The notes beneath the pieces are model-generated. The model saw only the letters and a program-made list of their open reading frames with translations. It was not told the DNA's origin and searched no databases. A DNA stretch of 64,000 nucleotides from Nymphaea colorata (Eukaryota > Streptophyta > Magnoliopsida > Nymphaeales > Nymphaeaceae), in assembly GCF_008831285.2 (NCBI RefSeq), contig NC_045151.1, forward strand, positions 10,654,571-10,718,570, read 5' to 3'. Shown here one piece after another: positions 21,943 to 33,885 of the stretch (positions are counted from its first letter, which is position 1; each line of letters starts with the position of its first letter). Position numbers and translations under genes: made by a program.

Positions 21943-23386
21943 TTAATTGGATCGGGATTCAACCCCATCGGCATCAATCAGTCGATAAGAATTGTGAGGT
22001 AGAACCTCTTTGACAACATATGGTCCTTCCCAGTTCGGCGCCCATTTTCCTTTGGGTCTACTCCTGAGTGGAACTATGGATCTTAAAACAAGATCATTTA
22101 CCTGAAATTTTCTTTCAATGACTGATTTGGCATAATGTCGGGCGACTCTCTTACGATAGACTTCGGCATGCTCTGCCGCTTGTAGTCTTTTCTCGTCTAA
22201 GAGGTCTAATTGAGCAAGTCTCTTTTTTTGATATTTGCTAATTGAGAGTTCAATGAGAGCAGCAAATTTCATTGCTGGTTTTTGGACATGTAATGGAAGG
22301 ACAATTTCTGTTCCATATACTAATTCTGCTGGTGTAGCATTGGTGGGTGTCCGAATTGTGGTTCGATACGCCCAAAGTGCATTGTGCATTTTCTCGTGCC
22401 AATCTCGGCCTATTTCAACTGTCCTTTCTAAGACACGAATCAAAATCTTGTTGGTTGCTTCTGCCTGACCATTACCTTGAGGGTAATATGGGGCAGAAAA
22501 GTGATGTTATATTTTGTGTTTGTGACAAAGATTGTGCATTTTCTCATTTTTGAAATGAGTACCGTTATCAGAAACGATATCATGCGGGATGCCAAATCTA
22601 CACAAAAGATTTTTATGAATGAAGGACACTACGTGTTGTCCTTCGACTGTTTTTAAAGTGATCGCTTCCACCCATTTGGTGAAGTAATCTGTAGTTGCAA
22701 GAAAATACCTGTGTCCATTTGAGGCAGGTGGATTGATTGGACCGACTACGTCGAAGGCCCACATGGAGAATGGCCATGGTGAGCTGACCGAATGAAGGTA
22801 CGCTGCTGGGAGCATGAATTGATGGTGCATGCAACTGACATTTGATGCATTTCTTGACAAATTGGTGACAGTCTCTTTGCATTGTGGGCCAATAGTACCC
22901 TGCTCTGACTATCTGCTTGACGAGGGTCTGATACCCTACATGTCCCCACAAATTCCTTCATGGGCTTCTTGAATGACTTCTAGTGCCTCATTTGCATCGA
23001 AACATCTAGCATATTTTGTGCTGAATCCTCTTCTGTATAGGATGTCGGCTAGAATGAAATATCTTGAAGACATGTGTCTCAAAACTCTTTGCTCTTTTCG
23101 AGACATTTCTAGTGGAAGTGTTCCAGTTTGGAAAATCCTTGATGTTCTGATACCATGGTGTTTCTCTACTTTCTGCTTGCAACACCTGTTCTAGTATGAC
23201 AAAAGATGGTTGTTCGAGTCTTCCAACTTGAAAAGATCTGATAGATTCTCCAGGTTTGAAGGCAATGGTAGAGCCTAAACTGGCTAAACCGTCTGCTATT
23301 GGGTTAAATACTCTTTTGACATGTAAGAGTTGACATTCCTCGAACTGTCTTAAGAGGGAAGCTGCTAACTCTTGATATGAGATCAA
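21943..23386 (-). pseudogene. Ogre-like integrase, copy B, extra frameshifts
   Basis: Same gene as 11434-12912. Besides the shared TAA (about 22507), it has extra indels: near 21955 (last residues altered), near 22808 (GCTGGGAGC for GCTGGAGC), near 22947 (one C fewer) and near 23131 (GGAAAATCC for GGAGAAAATCC). The zinc-binding, catalytic and C-terminal segments are otherwise the same. Three of the four are one-base changes in short homopolymer runs, so they may be consensus errors and not true mutations. Confidence 0.85.
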
Positions 23387-23429
23387 TTTTTGATCTTTGA
23401 CTTGCCAATCTCCATGACCTGACTGACAG

Positions 23430-24095
23430 CTAAGAGAGAATAACTCTCTGCACTTTAAATTTGAGCAACATTTTGAGTCCTTGGATTAGGGCCTCGTACT
23501 CTGCCATATTATGCATGTAGAAAAAATTCAATTTGAGAGAGTAAGGAATCATTTCCTTTTCTGGTGTAATGAAAAGTATCCCAATGCCTGCCCCAGCTGT
23601 GCTCTTAGATCCATCAAAGTACATCTCCCAAATCGGCTCTGGTTTAGTTGTCAGGATTTGCTCATCTGAAAAATCATCATTTGTTCTAATTTCTTCATAT
23701 AGAGGAAAATCTGCCAATTGGTCTGCAATGGCTTGCCCCTTGATTGATTTTTGTGACACATATTCCAAATCATATTGCATCAGCAAAACCTGCCACTTTG
23801 CTATCCTTCCATTCAGAAATGACTGTTCGATGATATATTTGAGTGGATTAAGTTTGGATAAAATTTTAACTTCACAAGCCAATAGATAATGCCTTAATTT
23901 TTGACATATCCACACCAAGGCTAAGCAAGTTTTTTCCATGTGCGAGTAGTTCTTTTCATACTGCACAAATGTCTTACTGATGTAATAAATGGCATGTTCT
24001 ATTCGGCATCCTTCTTCATATTGAGCCAGAAATCCACCACAGGCTGAATCGTTAACTGTGATGTAAAGGAGTAGAGGTTCCCCTAAAATTGAAGG
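23430..24095 (-). pseudogene. Ogre-like dual RNase H, copy B
   Basis: Readable part essentially identical to copy A at 12957-13622, with both RNase H domains and the same stop towards RT. An additional base is lost near 23413 (CTCCATGACC for CTCCATTGACC). Confidence 0.85.
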
Positions 24096-25465
24096 TTATA
24101 AAATTGGTGGGCAAAGAAGATACTTCTTGATCTTTTCAAATGAGGCTTGACATTCATGCCCCCATTCAAATTTGACTCCTTTCCGTAGTAAATGGTTGAA
24201 GGGTTCGCACCTCATGGCGAGATTAGATATAAACCTTCTGATTGACTGAATTCTGCCTTGCAAGCTGCGTAGCTCCTTAAGATTTGTTGGGGGTGACATT
24301 TCGATGATCGCCTTTGCTTTGGAAGGATCCATCTCGATTCCCTTTTTGCTGACCATAAATCCCAAAAGCTTACCGGCTTCCACACCAAATACACATTTTT
24401 GTGGATTCAATCTAAGTTTGTATTGTAAGAGTCTATCAAAAACTTGAGAGAGAATGTTGATGTGATTCTCACTTGTTTTTGACTTAATTAGTAGATCATC
24501 TACATATGCATCCATGATTTGATGCATTTGGTCATGAAAAATAGCTGCCATAGCCCTTTGATATGTTGCCCCAGCGTTCTTCAAACCAAATTGCATTACT
24601 GTATAGCAGAAGGTACCCCATGGGGTTGTAAATGATGTTTTGGCTTGATCTTGAGCTGCCAACTTAATTTGGTTATAACCAGAATATCCATCCATAAAGG
24701 AGAACATAGCGTGACCTGCGGTACTGTCTACCAACAAGTCAATGTTTGGAAGTGGGTAGTCATCCTTTGGTGTAGCCTTATTCAAATCTCTGAAATCGAT
24801 GCAGAGCTGAATTTTGCCATTTTTCTTTGGGACTACCACAATGTTTGCTAACCATTCAGGATAGTCGATTGTTCGGATGAACCCTGCCTTTAGTAGGTCT
24901 TCCAGGCCTTCCTTAACTTGCCCCTCAAGACGAGGGTCTAGTTTCCTCAACTTTTGTTTGATTGGCTTGCATTCTGGTTTCAATGGTAGTCGATGCTCGA
25001 CTAATTTTGTATCAAGTCCTGGCATGTCCTCATAAGTCCACACAAAGGCTTCTTGATGTTTTTGAGGAAGTCTATCAACTCTTTTCTTTCTTTTGCTGAG
25101 AGACTTGTTCCAATTTGCAAAATCTTTGGACTCTCTTCCGTGCCAATGTTAATTTCCTCAATCGGATCATTAATCAGAGGTGACGGTTGATCTTGCTTTC
25201 TCATTTGGATGAACTCTGGACATTCGGCCTCAGTGAGTTCTGGATTTATCTCCTTAAAAGCTTTTGATGTTTGATCCTCAAATGCCATCCTAAAGATTGT
25301 AAAGAAGTTAGATGAAATTTGAGACATTGTATATGGAATTAATTTGCATTTGTCATTGCATTTTTGAAGGTATTCCAAAATGAAGACACTTGGTCTATTT
25401 GAGTACAATGACGACAAAATGACAAAATGATGGCGGATTTGTTGATTCAAATTGATGGTGAACAT
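24096..25465 (-). pseudogene. Ogre-like reverse transcriptase, copy B, frameshifted
   Basis: Same protein as copy A with all RT motifs, including YVDDLLIKSK. One T is missing from a run near 25060 (GATGTTTTTGAGG against GATGTTTTTTGAGG), splitting the frame into 24096-25043 and 25001-25465. This is the last clear difference between copies; further right they agree as far as I checked. Confidence 0.88.
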
Positions 25466-26052
25466 CCGCCTATGGTATTGCTCTTGACGAAAGGTACTGG
25501 CTTGAATTCTTCCTCAACATCCACTTTTTCATACCTTTGGCACCCCAAGGCTTGAGTGCCTCGTTGTCCTGTCAAGGTAACTGGTATCAAGATTCCATTT
25601 TCATGTTTGCCAAGGCCAGTAAATGGCTGGTAGCCATGGCGTATGAGTAAATCCAATCCTTTCTCATTCTGGCAGAATTTCTTGAACAACGGATGACTTT
25701 TGTAACTTGTTTCAAGTTTGGTACCCTTTTTCACCCATACCTGTTTCTTTGGTTTCTGAATGGCCAATCTGCTAAGACTTTGAGATATTTCTTCCTCTTT
25801 GCAGACTCGAATACTGGGTACCTCAATTGTATATGTTGGTACCGAAATCATTGGGTGTACAAGCCGACTTTCCCTATCCTCTGCATAGATGGTTATAGAA
25901 TTCCCGTTGTGAGTCCATTTGACACACTGATGTAGAGTGGAGGGAACTGCATTGGTAGCATGGATCCATGGCCTGCCAAGCAACAAGTTGAAGGAGGGTT
26001 CTATATCCACCACATGAAATAAAACCCGATGATACGTCTCAGAAATATTCAA
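25447..26052 (-). CDS. Ogre-like protease part with G-patch-like motif, copy B
   Basis: Identical in translation to 14975-15580, with NLLLGRPWIHAT and the GYQPFTGLGK segment. The same upstream TAA (26080-26082) interrupts the likely active-site end. The 19-base overlap with the RT frame is also preserved. Confidence 0.78.
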   Translation of the reverse strand: MNISETYHRVLFHVVDIEPSFNLLLGRPWIHATNAVPSTLHQCVKWTHNGNSITIYAEDRESRLVHPMISVPTYTIEVPSIRVCKEEEISQSLSRLAIQKPKKQVWVKKGTKLETSYKSHPLFKKFCQNEKGLDLLIRHGYQPFTGLGKHENGILIPVTLTGQRGTQALGCQRYEKVDVEEEFKPVPFVKSNTIGGCSPSI

Positions 26053-26325
26053 ATCCAGACATATGCATCCTAGGCATGGTTATCCTGTCTCGTCATATCC
26101 ATGGATGAAAATTGTGGATGGAGTATAGTCGGCCTGTCTTATGCCCAACTCACGAGCTGTTTGTTGTGGACCCCTGTTAGGGCTAAACCCTCCCTTCTTG
26201 ACTTCAGGTAAGGGGTCCAATTCATTGAAAATGGATTCCAATGGTTTAGGGTCGCACACTTGTGACTTCTGATCAATCTCTGTCAGATGGTCTTGTTTAA
26301 CCAGTCCAGTTTGTGCATTGATGGA

Positions 26326-27849
26326 TCATTTATCATGTTTGAAAAGCAATCCAAAGAAATCCAGGGACGCTGTATCCCTTTTGTTTGTTACCATAATTTG
26401 ACGACCTGTTGAAAATCTAACCATCGAAACTATTCCTTTGCCATGTTTAGGAAAAGGATTCTTGAGAATGTCCGGTTGTTCACTGAGCTCTTTGATTATT
26501 TCTTTGTCAACTGCATCTTGCACAATATTTTTAAGTACAAGGCAGTCTTCTGTATCATGTCCTGGAGCGCGATGAAATTTACAGAATTGCTCTTTGTTTT
26601 TCCCCATCATTGGTGGGGGGTTGGAGACTTTTGGGAGAAACAGAGTACCTCTTTCGATTAGCATATGCATGACCTCTTCATAACTTTGTTGTAACGGGGT
26701 GAATTTTTTATCGTACCCCCATCCAGGATGTTTGTTTTTGGTGCCACTACTACTGCCACTAGCTCTGTCCATTACCCCTTTATTCTTGGGATATTCAGAC
26801 TTTTCTTTCTTGAAGGCTGCAGCGTTGGCCACGATGTTGGCTGGAGCATTCTGACTTCTGCTATTCTTCTTTGTATCTTCCCTTACTTTTACCGGGATGA
26901 CAGCATCAAAAGCTCCATTCTCAATTCCTGCTTCAATGCATTCTGCCCTCTCAGTGAGATCGATGAAAGACTTGATTGGAGCATTGGAAATGAGGCTCCT
27001 TAATGGTTGTGTCAAATTGTGTACGATCAATCCCAGTGCATGGGATTGAGAGATTGGGTCTCTCATCTTGTTGCAAGAAGACCTCCACCTCTGAATAAAA
27101 TCTCTCACCTTTTCACCTGGCCTCTGTTTTAGATAGCATAATGTGGTGATCGTTGGTGCAGTTTCAACGTTTTGAATGAACCTTTCGATGAAAAGGTTGA
27201 TTAACATGTCAAAATTTTTCAATTCCACTGGGTTGATGTGTTCCCGATACCATTGTCCTGCAATTCCTTCTAGGCTTCTAGGGAAACATCGAAAGAGGGC
27301 CCTATGATTGTGGCGGAATTTATAGTATTCAGCAAAGAACATGGCCAAATGTGCCTTTGGGTCTCCATGGCCATCAAATTTGATAAATTTCTTGGGCAAG
27401 TTTTTTATATGTTTGTCATTTTCGAAGCTTTCGTAGAAATCTTCGCAAGTGAAATTCCTCTTGTTCTTGCCTTTAAGTTGTACTGCATTTAGCTTCTTTT
27501 CAACTTCCTGGATTTTTGTTTTCCAGGATTCTCCATTCTTCTTTTTCTTGGGAGTTTTCGGTTCTTCCTCACTACTAGATTCTGTTGTAGCGTCTTCAGA
27601 AGAGTCTGAACTGCTTGATGAGTACTTTCTTGTTTTCTTCCCTTTCTTTTTGGCTTTTTCTGCCTACGCTTGTTCTTTATTGAACATGATCATGTATTTT
27701 CGGAATCTTCTGTATTCCTCAAATTCCGGGTCATTTATTTCCAGCTTGGGAGGTGTTTCTGAGGAGGATTCTTCTCCCCTGTCTCCTATAAAAGGTTGAT
27801 CAAGCTCCATTTCACTCCTTCTCCTGCTTTGGCTTCTGGTTTCAACCAT
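26326..27849 (-). pseudogene. Ogre-like gag, copy B, same amber codon
   Basis: Identical in translation to copy A, including the TAG at 27664-27666 and the CCHC-like CKFHRAPGHDTEDC. Sharing of the amber means the change predates any duplication, or both stretches are the same genomic sequence. Confidence 0.85.
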
Positions 27850-27952
27850 AAAGCGAATGTTTACCTTGCAAGAAGAAAAATTGAAAATGTTAGGATGTGA
27901 ATTGATGAGAGATGACAAATTTTGATTACATATTAAAAGAAAGATGAGAATG

Positions 27953-28022
27953 ACAAAACTTGACAAAGTTTAACATAACTTGACAAAGTTTAACATAACT
28001 TGACAAAACTTGACAAATTTTG
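27953..28022. repeat. Short tandem repeat between ORF1 and gag, copy B
   Basis: Same two-and-a-bit copies of the 20 bp unit as at 17481-17550. Confidence 0.75.
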
Positions 28023-28052
28023 GCTTAATGACAATGAACTAGACATGACAAT

Positions 28053-29264
28053 CTAGGACAGAAGGATAGATGGGCGGACTTCATCCCACCATTTTACATA
28101 TTCGGGACCCATTCCTGGACCAAGGACAAGATACAAGTGAGCAAATGATTCCCAACATTGCTGGGCATAGGTGTATATCCCGGACCACTCTTCAGTGTCT
28201 AGTTCACACTCCACAATGGCTCCTTCCGATTCAATTGGATATGCCTTCCTCTGACGCAGTGAGAATTGCCTGAGGCAACGCTCTGGATGATATTCAATTA
28301 TGAAAAACGGTCCCAATAGAAGACTTCCTCTGACTGGGTTGTAAGTGTATCTTGACTTGATGACCTCTCGATCAAAGAAGTCCCAAATGATGGTGGAGTC
28401 ATCAACTTCCTCCATCTTTCTGCGGTAGTGCTCCATACTGGATAACTGACCGTCTGTGTTTTGAAAATGACATGATTGTGGCCCCACATGTTTGTAGAAC
28501 CATGCTTGTAGTGCAAAGACACATCCTTCTATCGAGTCTGCATCTCCAATTGAAAATTTGGCCAACCCTCTGTAAAGGAATGCCAAGGCTGCCATTGTTA
28601 TGGAAATGTGACGGACTTTGACATGCCCCCATTTCCTGAAGAGGCGAGCTATGCAGAAATCCATTATGTGTTCTTCATTATTGAAGAAGATAAGACCCAC
28701 GGTACAAGTCACCATGGAGTTTTTGTACTTGTCTGCAACACTTCTAGATAGTGACGCAGGGTTGACAAATTGGGAGTATGTTTCACCAAGCTCTTGTAGT
28801 TGAAGATATTGATGTCCATCTTTCTCTAGAAAATGCCAACTCCTTTTCCCTATGAGTTTACGAATCACTTCTAGAGTTTTGACTTGACCTTGGTTTACAA
28901 GGAACTGGTCTTCAATTGGACCTCTTGGGTCACCTTTTGGTTCTGGCAAACCCATAATGTTGGAGAACTCATCAAGAGTGATTGTCATTTCACCCCATGG
29001 AAACCAGAATGTGTTGGTCCTTGGGTTCCATCTTTCAGCAATTGCATGGATTAGATTGCCATTGATAGGTTGTATGGCAAGACTGACTGCTTCTTCAAGA
29101 CCGCAATCCTCTAAGTGATCCGGAAACATACACCGAAAAGTTGGGTACCATGAAAGATACCACTGAGGTAGGTAGACTCCACTTGGGATGATGCGAAGTC
29201 CGGATCGGCCTTGACATGACCTGAATAGGATGTGGTCATATGGGAAGATACTTTCTGAGTCCAT
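28053..29264 (-). CDS. ORF1 with plant mobile domain, copy B
   Basis: Translation identical to 17581-18792 (403 residues), open throughout, with RWNPRTNTF and GEMTITLDEFSNIMGLP as PMD landmarks. It is the first gene after the leader of the right-hand LTR and so would be the first ORF on the transcript. Confidence 0.8.
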   Translation of the reverse strand: MDSESIFPYDHILFRSCQGRSGLRIIPSGVYLPQWYLSWYPTFRCMFPDHLEDCGLEEAVSLAIQPINGNLIHAIAERWNPRTNTFWFPWGEMTITLDEFSNIMGLPEPKGDPRGPIEDQFLVNQGQVKTLEVIRKLIGKRSWHFLEKDGHQYLQLQELGETYSQFVNPASLSRSVADKYKNSMVTCTVGLIFFNNEEHIMDFCIARLFRKWGHVKVRHISITMAALAFLYRGLAKFSIGDADSIEGCVFALQAWFYKHVGPQSCHFQNTDGQLSSMEHYRRKMEEVDDSTIIWDFFDREVIKSRYTYNPVRGSLLLGPFFIIEYHPERCLRQFSLRQRKAYPIESEGAIVECELDTEEWSGIYTYAQQCWESFAHLYLVLGPGMGPEYVKWWDEVRPSILLS

Positions 29265-30031
29265 CTAGACAAGAGAAGGTATTAGATTTTGACATGAATT
29301 GACCCAATAAAGACTCGAGAAGAGTTTTGACATTGGGTTTGGACATGGACTTAGGGGCAAAGTAAAACATCACATGCGTCCAAACAAGCAGTTAATGAAA
29401 AATTGATAATGCAATTCCTAGGACTCTTGCCTATATGCATTATTTTGAAAATTGGTCTTGGAACCTATGGAAAATAAATGGGTAAATGGTTCTTTATTTA
29501 TCCAAAATTTATGGTATACCTATATACCAAATTTATGGTACTAGCATTGACTCCTCCAAGGGTTTTCTAGATTTGGGCTCTCCATTTCTCCTTGTTCACC
29601 CATCGATATACCGGGACTATTGTCCGTTTCGGTACTAATGGGGGGACTTCTCAGTCCAATTGGGTGGTCCAGTTGTAAGGCTATATCTTGGACTAATGTC
29701 CAAGAAATAGCCCGGCAACATGATGACCGGGATATGATATAGGTAAGGATTTGTTTTTCAAAATTCATGAGAAGATGCAAAATAGATGGTTCTATTGCAT
29801 ACATTCCTAAGAGATGGATTTGAAATTTTGAGAGCATACATGGGCTGCATACAATCCTTAAATTGAGGAGGGGTAGGATAAATTGAAATGAATAAGGTTC
29901 ATGAAATCTCCTCAATGTACACTACATGATGTCGGTATGCATTTTTGCAAATTTTTTTTTTGTGCAATTGATGTCCGACATTGGTGAAAATAACTCATAT
30001 ATGATCCAAATAAGTCTTTAGACAAACAATG
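29265..30031 (-). other. 5' leader of the Ogre-like element, copy B
   Basis: Same as copy A leader; no coding domain recognised. Confidence 0.55.
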
Positions 30032-30053
30032 ACGGGTCCCACCGGGTGTGCCA
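30032..30053 (-). promoter_or_regulatory. Primer binding site, copy B
   Basis: Minus strand starting TGGCACACCCGG, two bases inside the 5' LTR. This is the functional position next to the complete 5' LTR. Confidence 0.7.
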
Positions 30054-32492
30054 TCTGTGTGCAGCCCCACTCCTTTTTCAAGGAGGTCGAAATGCGAGTC
30101 AGCAAAATTCTATTAAAATTGGGGTTTTGAGAAAATTTTCAAGAGAAAGGGATCCGCTCGTCGGTACGAGGTCCAACCGTTCCTGCCGCCTTTAACAGTG
30201 GTAATTAGACCAAGGACTAAGGATCATTTGGATCATATACGAGTTATTGATGTAAGTCCTATATGCTTATGCATTGAGGTTTTGGATTCAAGAACCGAAA
30301 TTCATTTTTTTTTGAATAAATGAATTTGAATATTGGGGGTTTTCAAGTTGGTTTAAAAACCTTTGTTTTGGTGTTATTTGAAACACATAATTCTTGAGGA
30401 TTTTTGAAGATTTGGAATTGAGTTCTTTGTTGTGAACTCTAGATGATGATGATCATCTCATGATAAAAATTGATTTTGAACTCTTCTTTTGTCAAATCAT
30501 GTGATTTGTAGAATTCATTCTTTTGAAAGAACATAGGTTCCAAATTGTTAGAAAACATGTTGTTTTTCAAATGCACTTTGGCCAAAAGATTATGAATGCA
30601 TTGCTTGTGTTTTCTTTTAAAGTTAAGTGAAGTTTACAAATTCTCATTGCAATATGACTTGGTCATTTTTTGCAACTTAAATTTGAATCACTTAATTTCT
30701 TGAGAATGTGCATGTGGTGCCATTGATTTTGAGTGAAAGTGAATGCATGAAACGAGAATGAAAACTATATGGAATATTCATTCTTCTCTTTCTCATAATC
30801 CCTCAAGATTCATTCATATGAAACATACATTCTTCACTCCCTCATAATCTCTCAAAGTCCGTATTGCACGTCATACAATGTATGCATGAAGATTGATCAA
30901 AATGTAGGACTTTCTCTATATGTGCTCATTATATGATTAAGCACATGAATTAGAGATGTAGTCCATAAGCTTGAGGCTTGACATAAAATTATCAAAATGG
31001 TGAAAATATATAAATGATGTCAAGTTAAATCTTTGAAATGGATGGGAGACGTGGAGGACATCCACTTTTGTCTCAAAATAGCTAAAAATCAGACATTGTG
31101 TTGATTTAAATAGCTGAAAATTGTCGACATTGATTCTAATAAATATGTTGTTTCTTAGATGGAAATGACAAGTCTTTCAAATAGTTTCAAATTCCAGATT
31201 TGATAGTAATGAGATCGTCAACTCTTTTGGATGATTCTAGGATAGTTGGTATTTCAAATATGTAAACTCTGACATTCTTAAACCAATTCCTATGAAATAT
31301 GATCTGATTTCAACAACATACATACATCTTACGTATGGATTTGCTGAAATTGAGTAAAAATGAAATGAAAATGATTCATAGTCTTGCACTAAGAAAATCA
31401 ATAAAAATGGCCCATTTCCTTAAAAACCGATTTGAAAACATGTTCCAACCTGATTTTAAGGGAGGAATGTAATTTTTGACAAGAAATCAGATACATATAT
31501 GTACATATATAACAATGTATACATATACGTACCTTACTTTTCAAAATGAAATTTTATCAAGGGACCGCATGACTCATGAATCATGATGATTCATGGCTGG
31601 GTTCTTTTATGTACGAAGATTGAAAACTTGTTTCAAATCTTTCCTACTACCCTTGATTAATTAAATTGAAAAACATGAATCAAAATGACTGTGAATAAGA
31701 AAGAAAATAAAGCAATACTCAAGCTTATTCATCATCATTTCGCCATGCAATGGTGGATCACATTCATAAAAATGTATCCATCCCTTATAGGCATTTTCAT
31801 CATACGTGATGTAGCAAAATCACTCTCTAACCATGGGATTCTCTCATAGTAGGGAATTCAAAATGTTATTAAGTTGATTCCTTTGAAAGGGACGTGGCCT
31901 TGGGGCCCATTTCAAAATTTGATACTTGGGTTCATATTTAAGAAAAACCGACATATGCATGCATTATGCATTAACATGTACATTGAAGCGTAGGTTTCCC
32001 TTAGCTGGACATCATTCCCAGCCGTAAGCAAATGAAAATAAACCCTCCCACGAATTGCTGGAATTAAAATAAATCAATAATAAGCTAAAGTAGAAGAGAA
32101 GTGAGTTAAGATCACCTACCTTGTGGTCGGTCTTGATGTTTGTCCTTCGTCTTCACTTGTTTTCTAACTCAAGCAATCCTAAGCAAGAATCCAACCGTGG
32201 ATTCAAGCTTAGCAAAGCTAGAATAAGAAATAGCTTGCTTGCTGGAATTTGGAGTGGTAAAGAGGGCTTCTCACCACGAAAATCCTAAGTAAGGGTTCAC
32301 TTAAGCACCCTAACTTAGCAAAATCAATGGGGAGAATAGAAGAAAGTGAAGAAGAGAATGGGAGAAAAAGGGGAAGGGGGCTTGGACGAACCTCTTCTCT
32401 CTTCCTTGGCTTCTCCCTCATAGCTCTTTGGCTGCAGCAATTTGATAGAATGCTCCAAAATTTCGTCTCCCCCCCTGGTGGCCAAGGGGAGG

Positions 32493-32500
32493 TTTATATA
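32493..32500 (-). promoter_or_regulatory. TATA box of the Ogre-like 5' LTR
   Basis: TATATAAA on the minus strand, ~1.4 kb inside the LTR start. A start near 32465 would give a long R-U5 of about 2.4 kb. The position is conserved in the 3' LTR. Confidence 0.55.
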
Positions 32501-33433
32501 GAGGAGTAGGTGGGTTCAACCACCTTCTTAACTCACCTTGGGAACTTGCTTAAGACCTTGGGGACTTGTAAAATGAGTTAAATAGACTTTAAAGGCTCTA
32601 ATTGACTATTTCTCAGCCCATTTTCACAAGCTAGGTGGGTTGGGCTAGGTTCGGTCAACATGGGTTCAGACCTAGGTGACCATTTTGACCAAAATTTTGG
32701 ACGAAAATGCCCTTACACAGGGTTTTGCCCTTATTTTGTACTATTTATTTATTTTTTGTTTGAAATCAAGCTTATAAGGTTAAAACCTAGTTACTAAGCT
32801 CCAAATGCCATTGAATTATGATAATTAAATTTAAATTTTAATAAAATTTAAAAATTTTATCAAATTTGGTTCGAAAATAGTATTTTCGTCCAAAACTTGA
32901 TTGAAAATGGATTTCAACTGAATCAAACTTTCACTTGAGAAATTCAATTTAAATTTGGTATTTGATTCATGCATTTGACAAATTCAAATGTTTATTTGCC
33001 TTTCATAAACCATTTTAGGCTTTTTAATCTTGAGTTGACCGCAGAAGGGCAAAATTGTCTAAATTGATCAATTTTGACCAATTGACCAAAGTCAAAGCTC
33101 ATTTGCAAGTAGTTTGACTTTATTTGAGGTAATTTGATAAATTTGGATCAAGAAAGCTCTTAATTGAGCTAAATTGTACTTTGACTGAGTTTAGTCAAAG
33201 TGGGTTTGGTTCGGTCAAGGTCTATTTTCGTCCATTAATTGGATCATGGGACAGACTTACGTTTTGACTGTGTTGAGCCCATGGTGACCAAACCTAGCTG
33301 GAATTGGCACCACATTTGAGTGCACTCGGGTCAAACCTACTTGGATTAAGTAGGTTAGGTGAGTTTGACCAGTCTAGTAGTTGCTTCCTTGAAAATGATT
33401 TTTTTCTTTAAGGAGGACCTGGTTAAAGAGGAG

Positions 33434-33455
33434 AGAGAGACATAAATGTCTCTCT
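33434..33455. repeat. Perfect palindrome in LTR U3, 5' LTR
   Basis: Same 10-bp arms and AA loop as at 9928-9949. Confidence 0.5.
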
Positions 33456-33880
33456 TTTCCTAGGTTTCTCCTTTATTTCTTCTTGAAAATGACTTTTCTT
33501 CAATTAATTTGAGAGAAAATATTTATTTATTATTTTTTTGACATGGAGGGGGCATGGTCGCTGGGGGAGCTCTTGACCACACGGGCTAGGTGGGGCCCAC
33601 ACGTGGGTCCCACGTAGCATTTTAGACTGAATTAGATCCAATTCTTGGATCTAAGTCAAAATTTACATTTTGCAATTGGATTTGGATTTCAAATGACATT
33701 TGCAATTGAATTTGGACTCGTAATCCTGCATTGGGATTCGCATATCGGGTTAAATTCACGATTTGAATCTAATGGTTCTTTAGATTCGAAATTGGCTTTG
33801 AAATTGCAAATTTTCACAATTCTTTTGTGAAATTTTCACATTGCTTCAATTTTGATGTGGAAAAATTTGGGGTGTTAACA

Positions 33881-33885
33881 CCTGC
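33881..33885. other. Target-site duplication of the Ogre-like element (right)
   Basis: CCTGC follows the LTR end TTAACA and matches 6770-6774. Confidence 0.9.

Larger units (their letters stand above)
6775..33880 (-). mobile_element. Ogre/Tat-like Ty3/gypsy retrotransposon, apparent tandem with an assembly gap
   Basis: Minus-strand element inserted in the chromovirus RT gene, with TG...CA ends and CCTGC duplications. It appears as LTR 6775-10374, interior A 10375-19584, partial LTR 19585-21116, 100 N, interior B 21217-30055, LTR 30056-33880. Features pointing to the Ogre/Tat lineage are an extra ORF upstream of gag, two consecutive RNase H domains, a G-patch-like motif after the protease, a candidate intron before RT, and LTRs of 3.6-3.8 kb. 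The outer LTRs differ by about 1-2% in stretches compared by eye. The duplication of the interior is probably an assembly artefact; removing it gives about 16.6 kb. Confidence 0.88.
30056..33880 (-). repeat. Ogre-like 5' LTR
   Basis: 3825 bp, plus-strand ends TGTGTGCAGC and GGTGTTAACA. It contains a ~224 bp block (about 31479-31702, AT-rich with ACATATATGTAC-type palindromic stretches) that the left LTR lacks. By eye a 130 bp sample differs from the left LTR at two sites, both C/T or G/A. Confidence 0.93.

Noticed and set aside
10375-30055. A genuine recent tandem duplication of the Ogre-like element
   Set aside because: Not excluded, but the gap placement, homopolymer differences near the gap and the right-type middle LTR favour unmerged contig ends.
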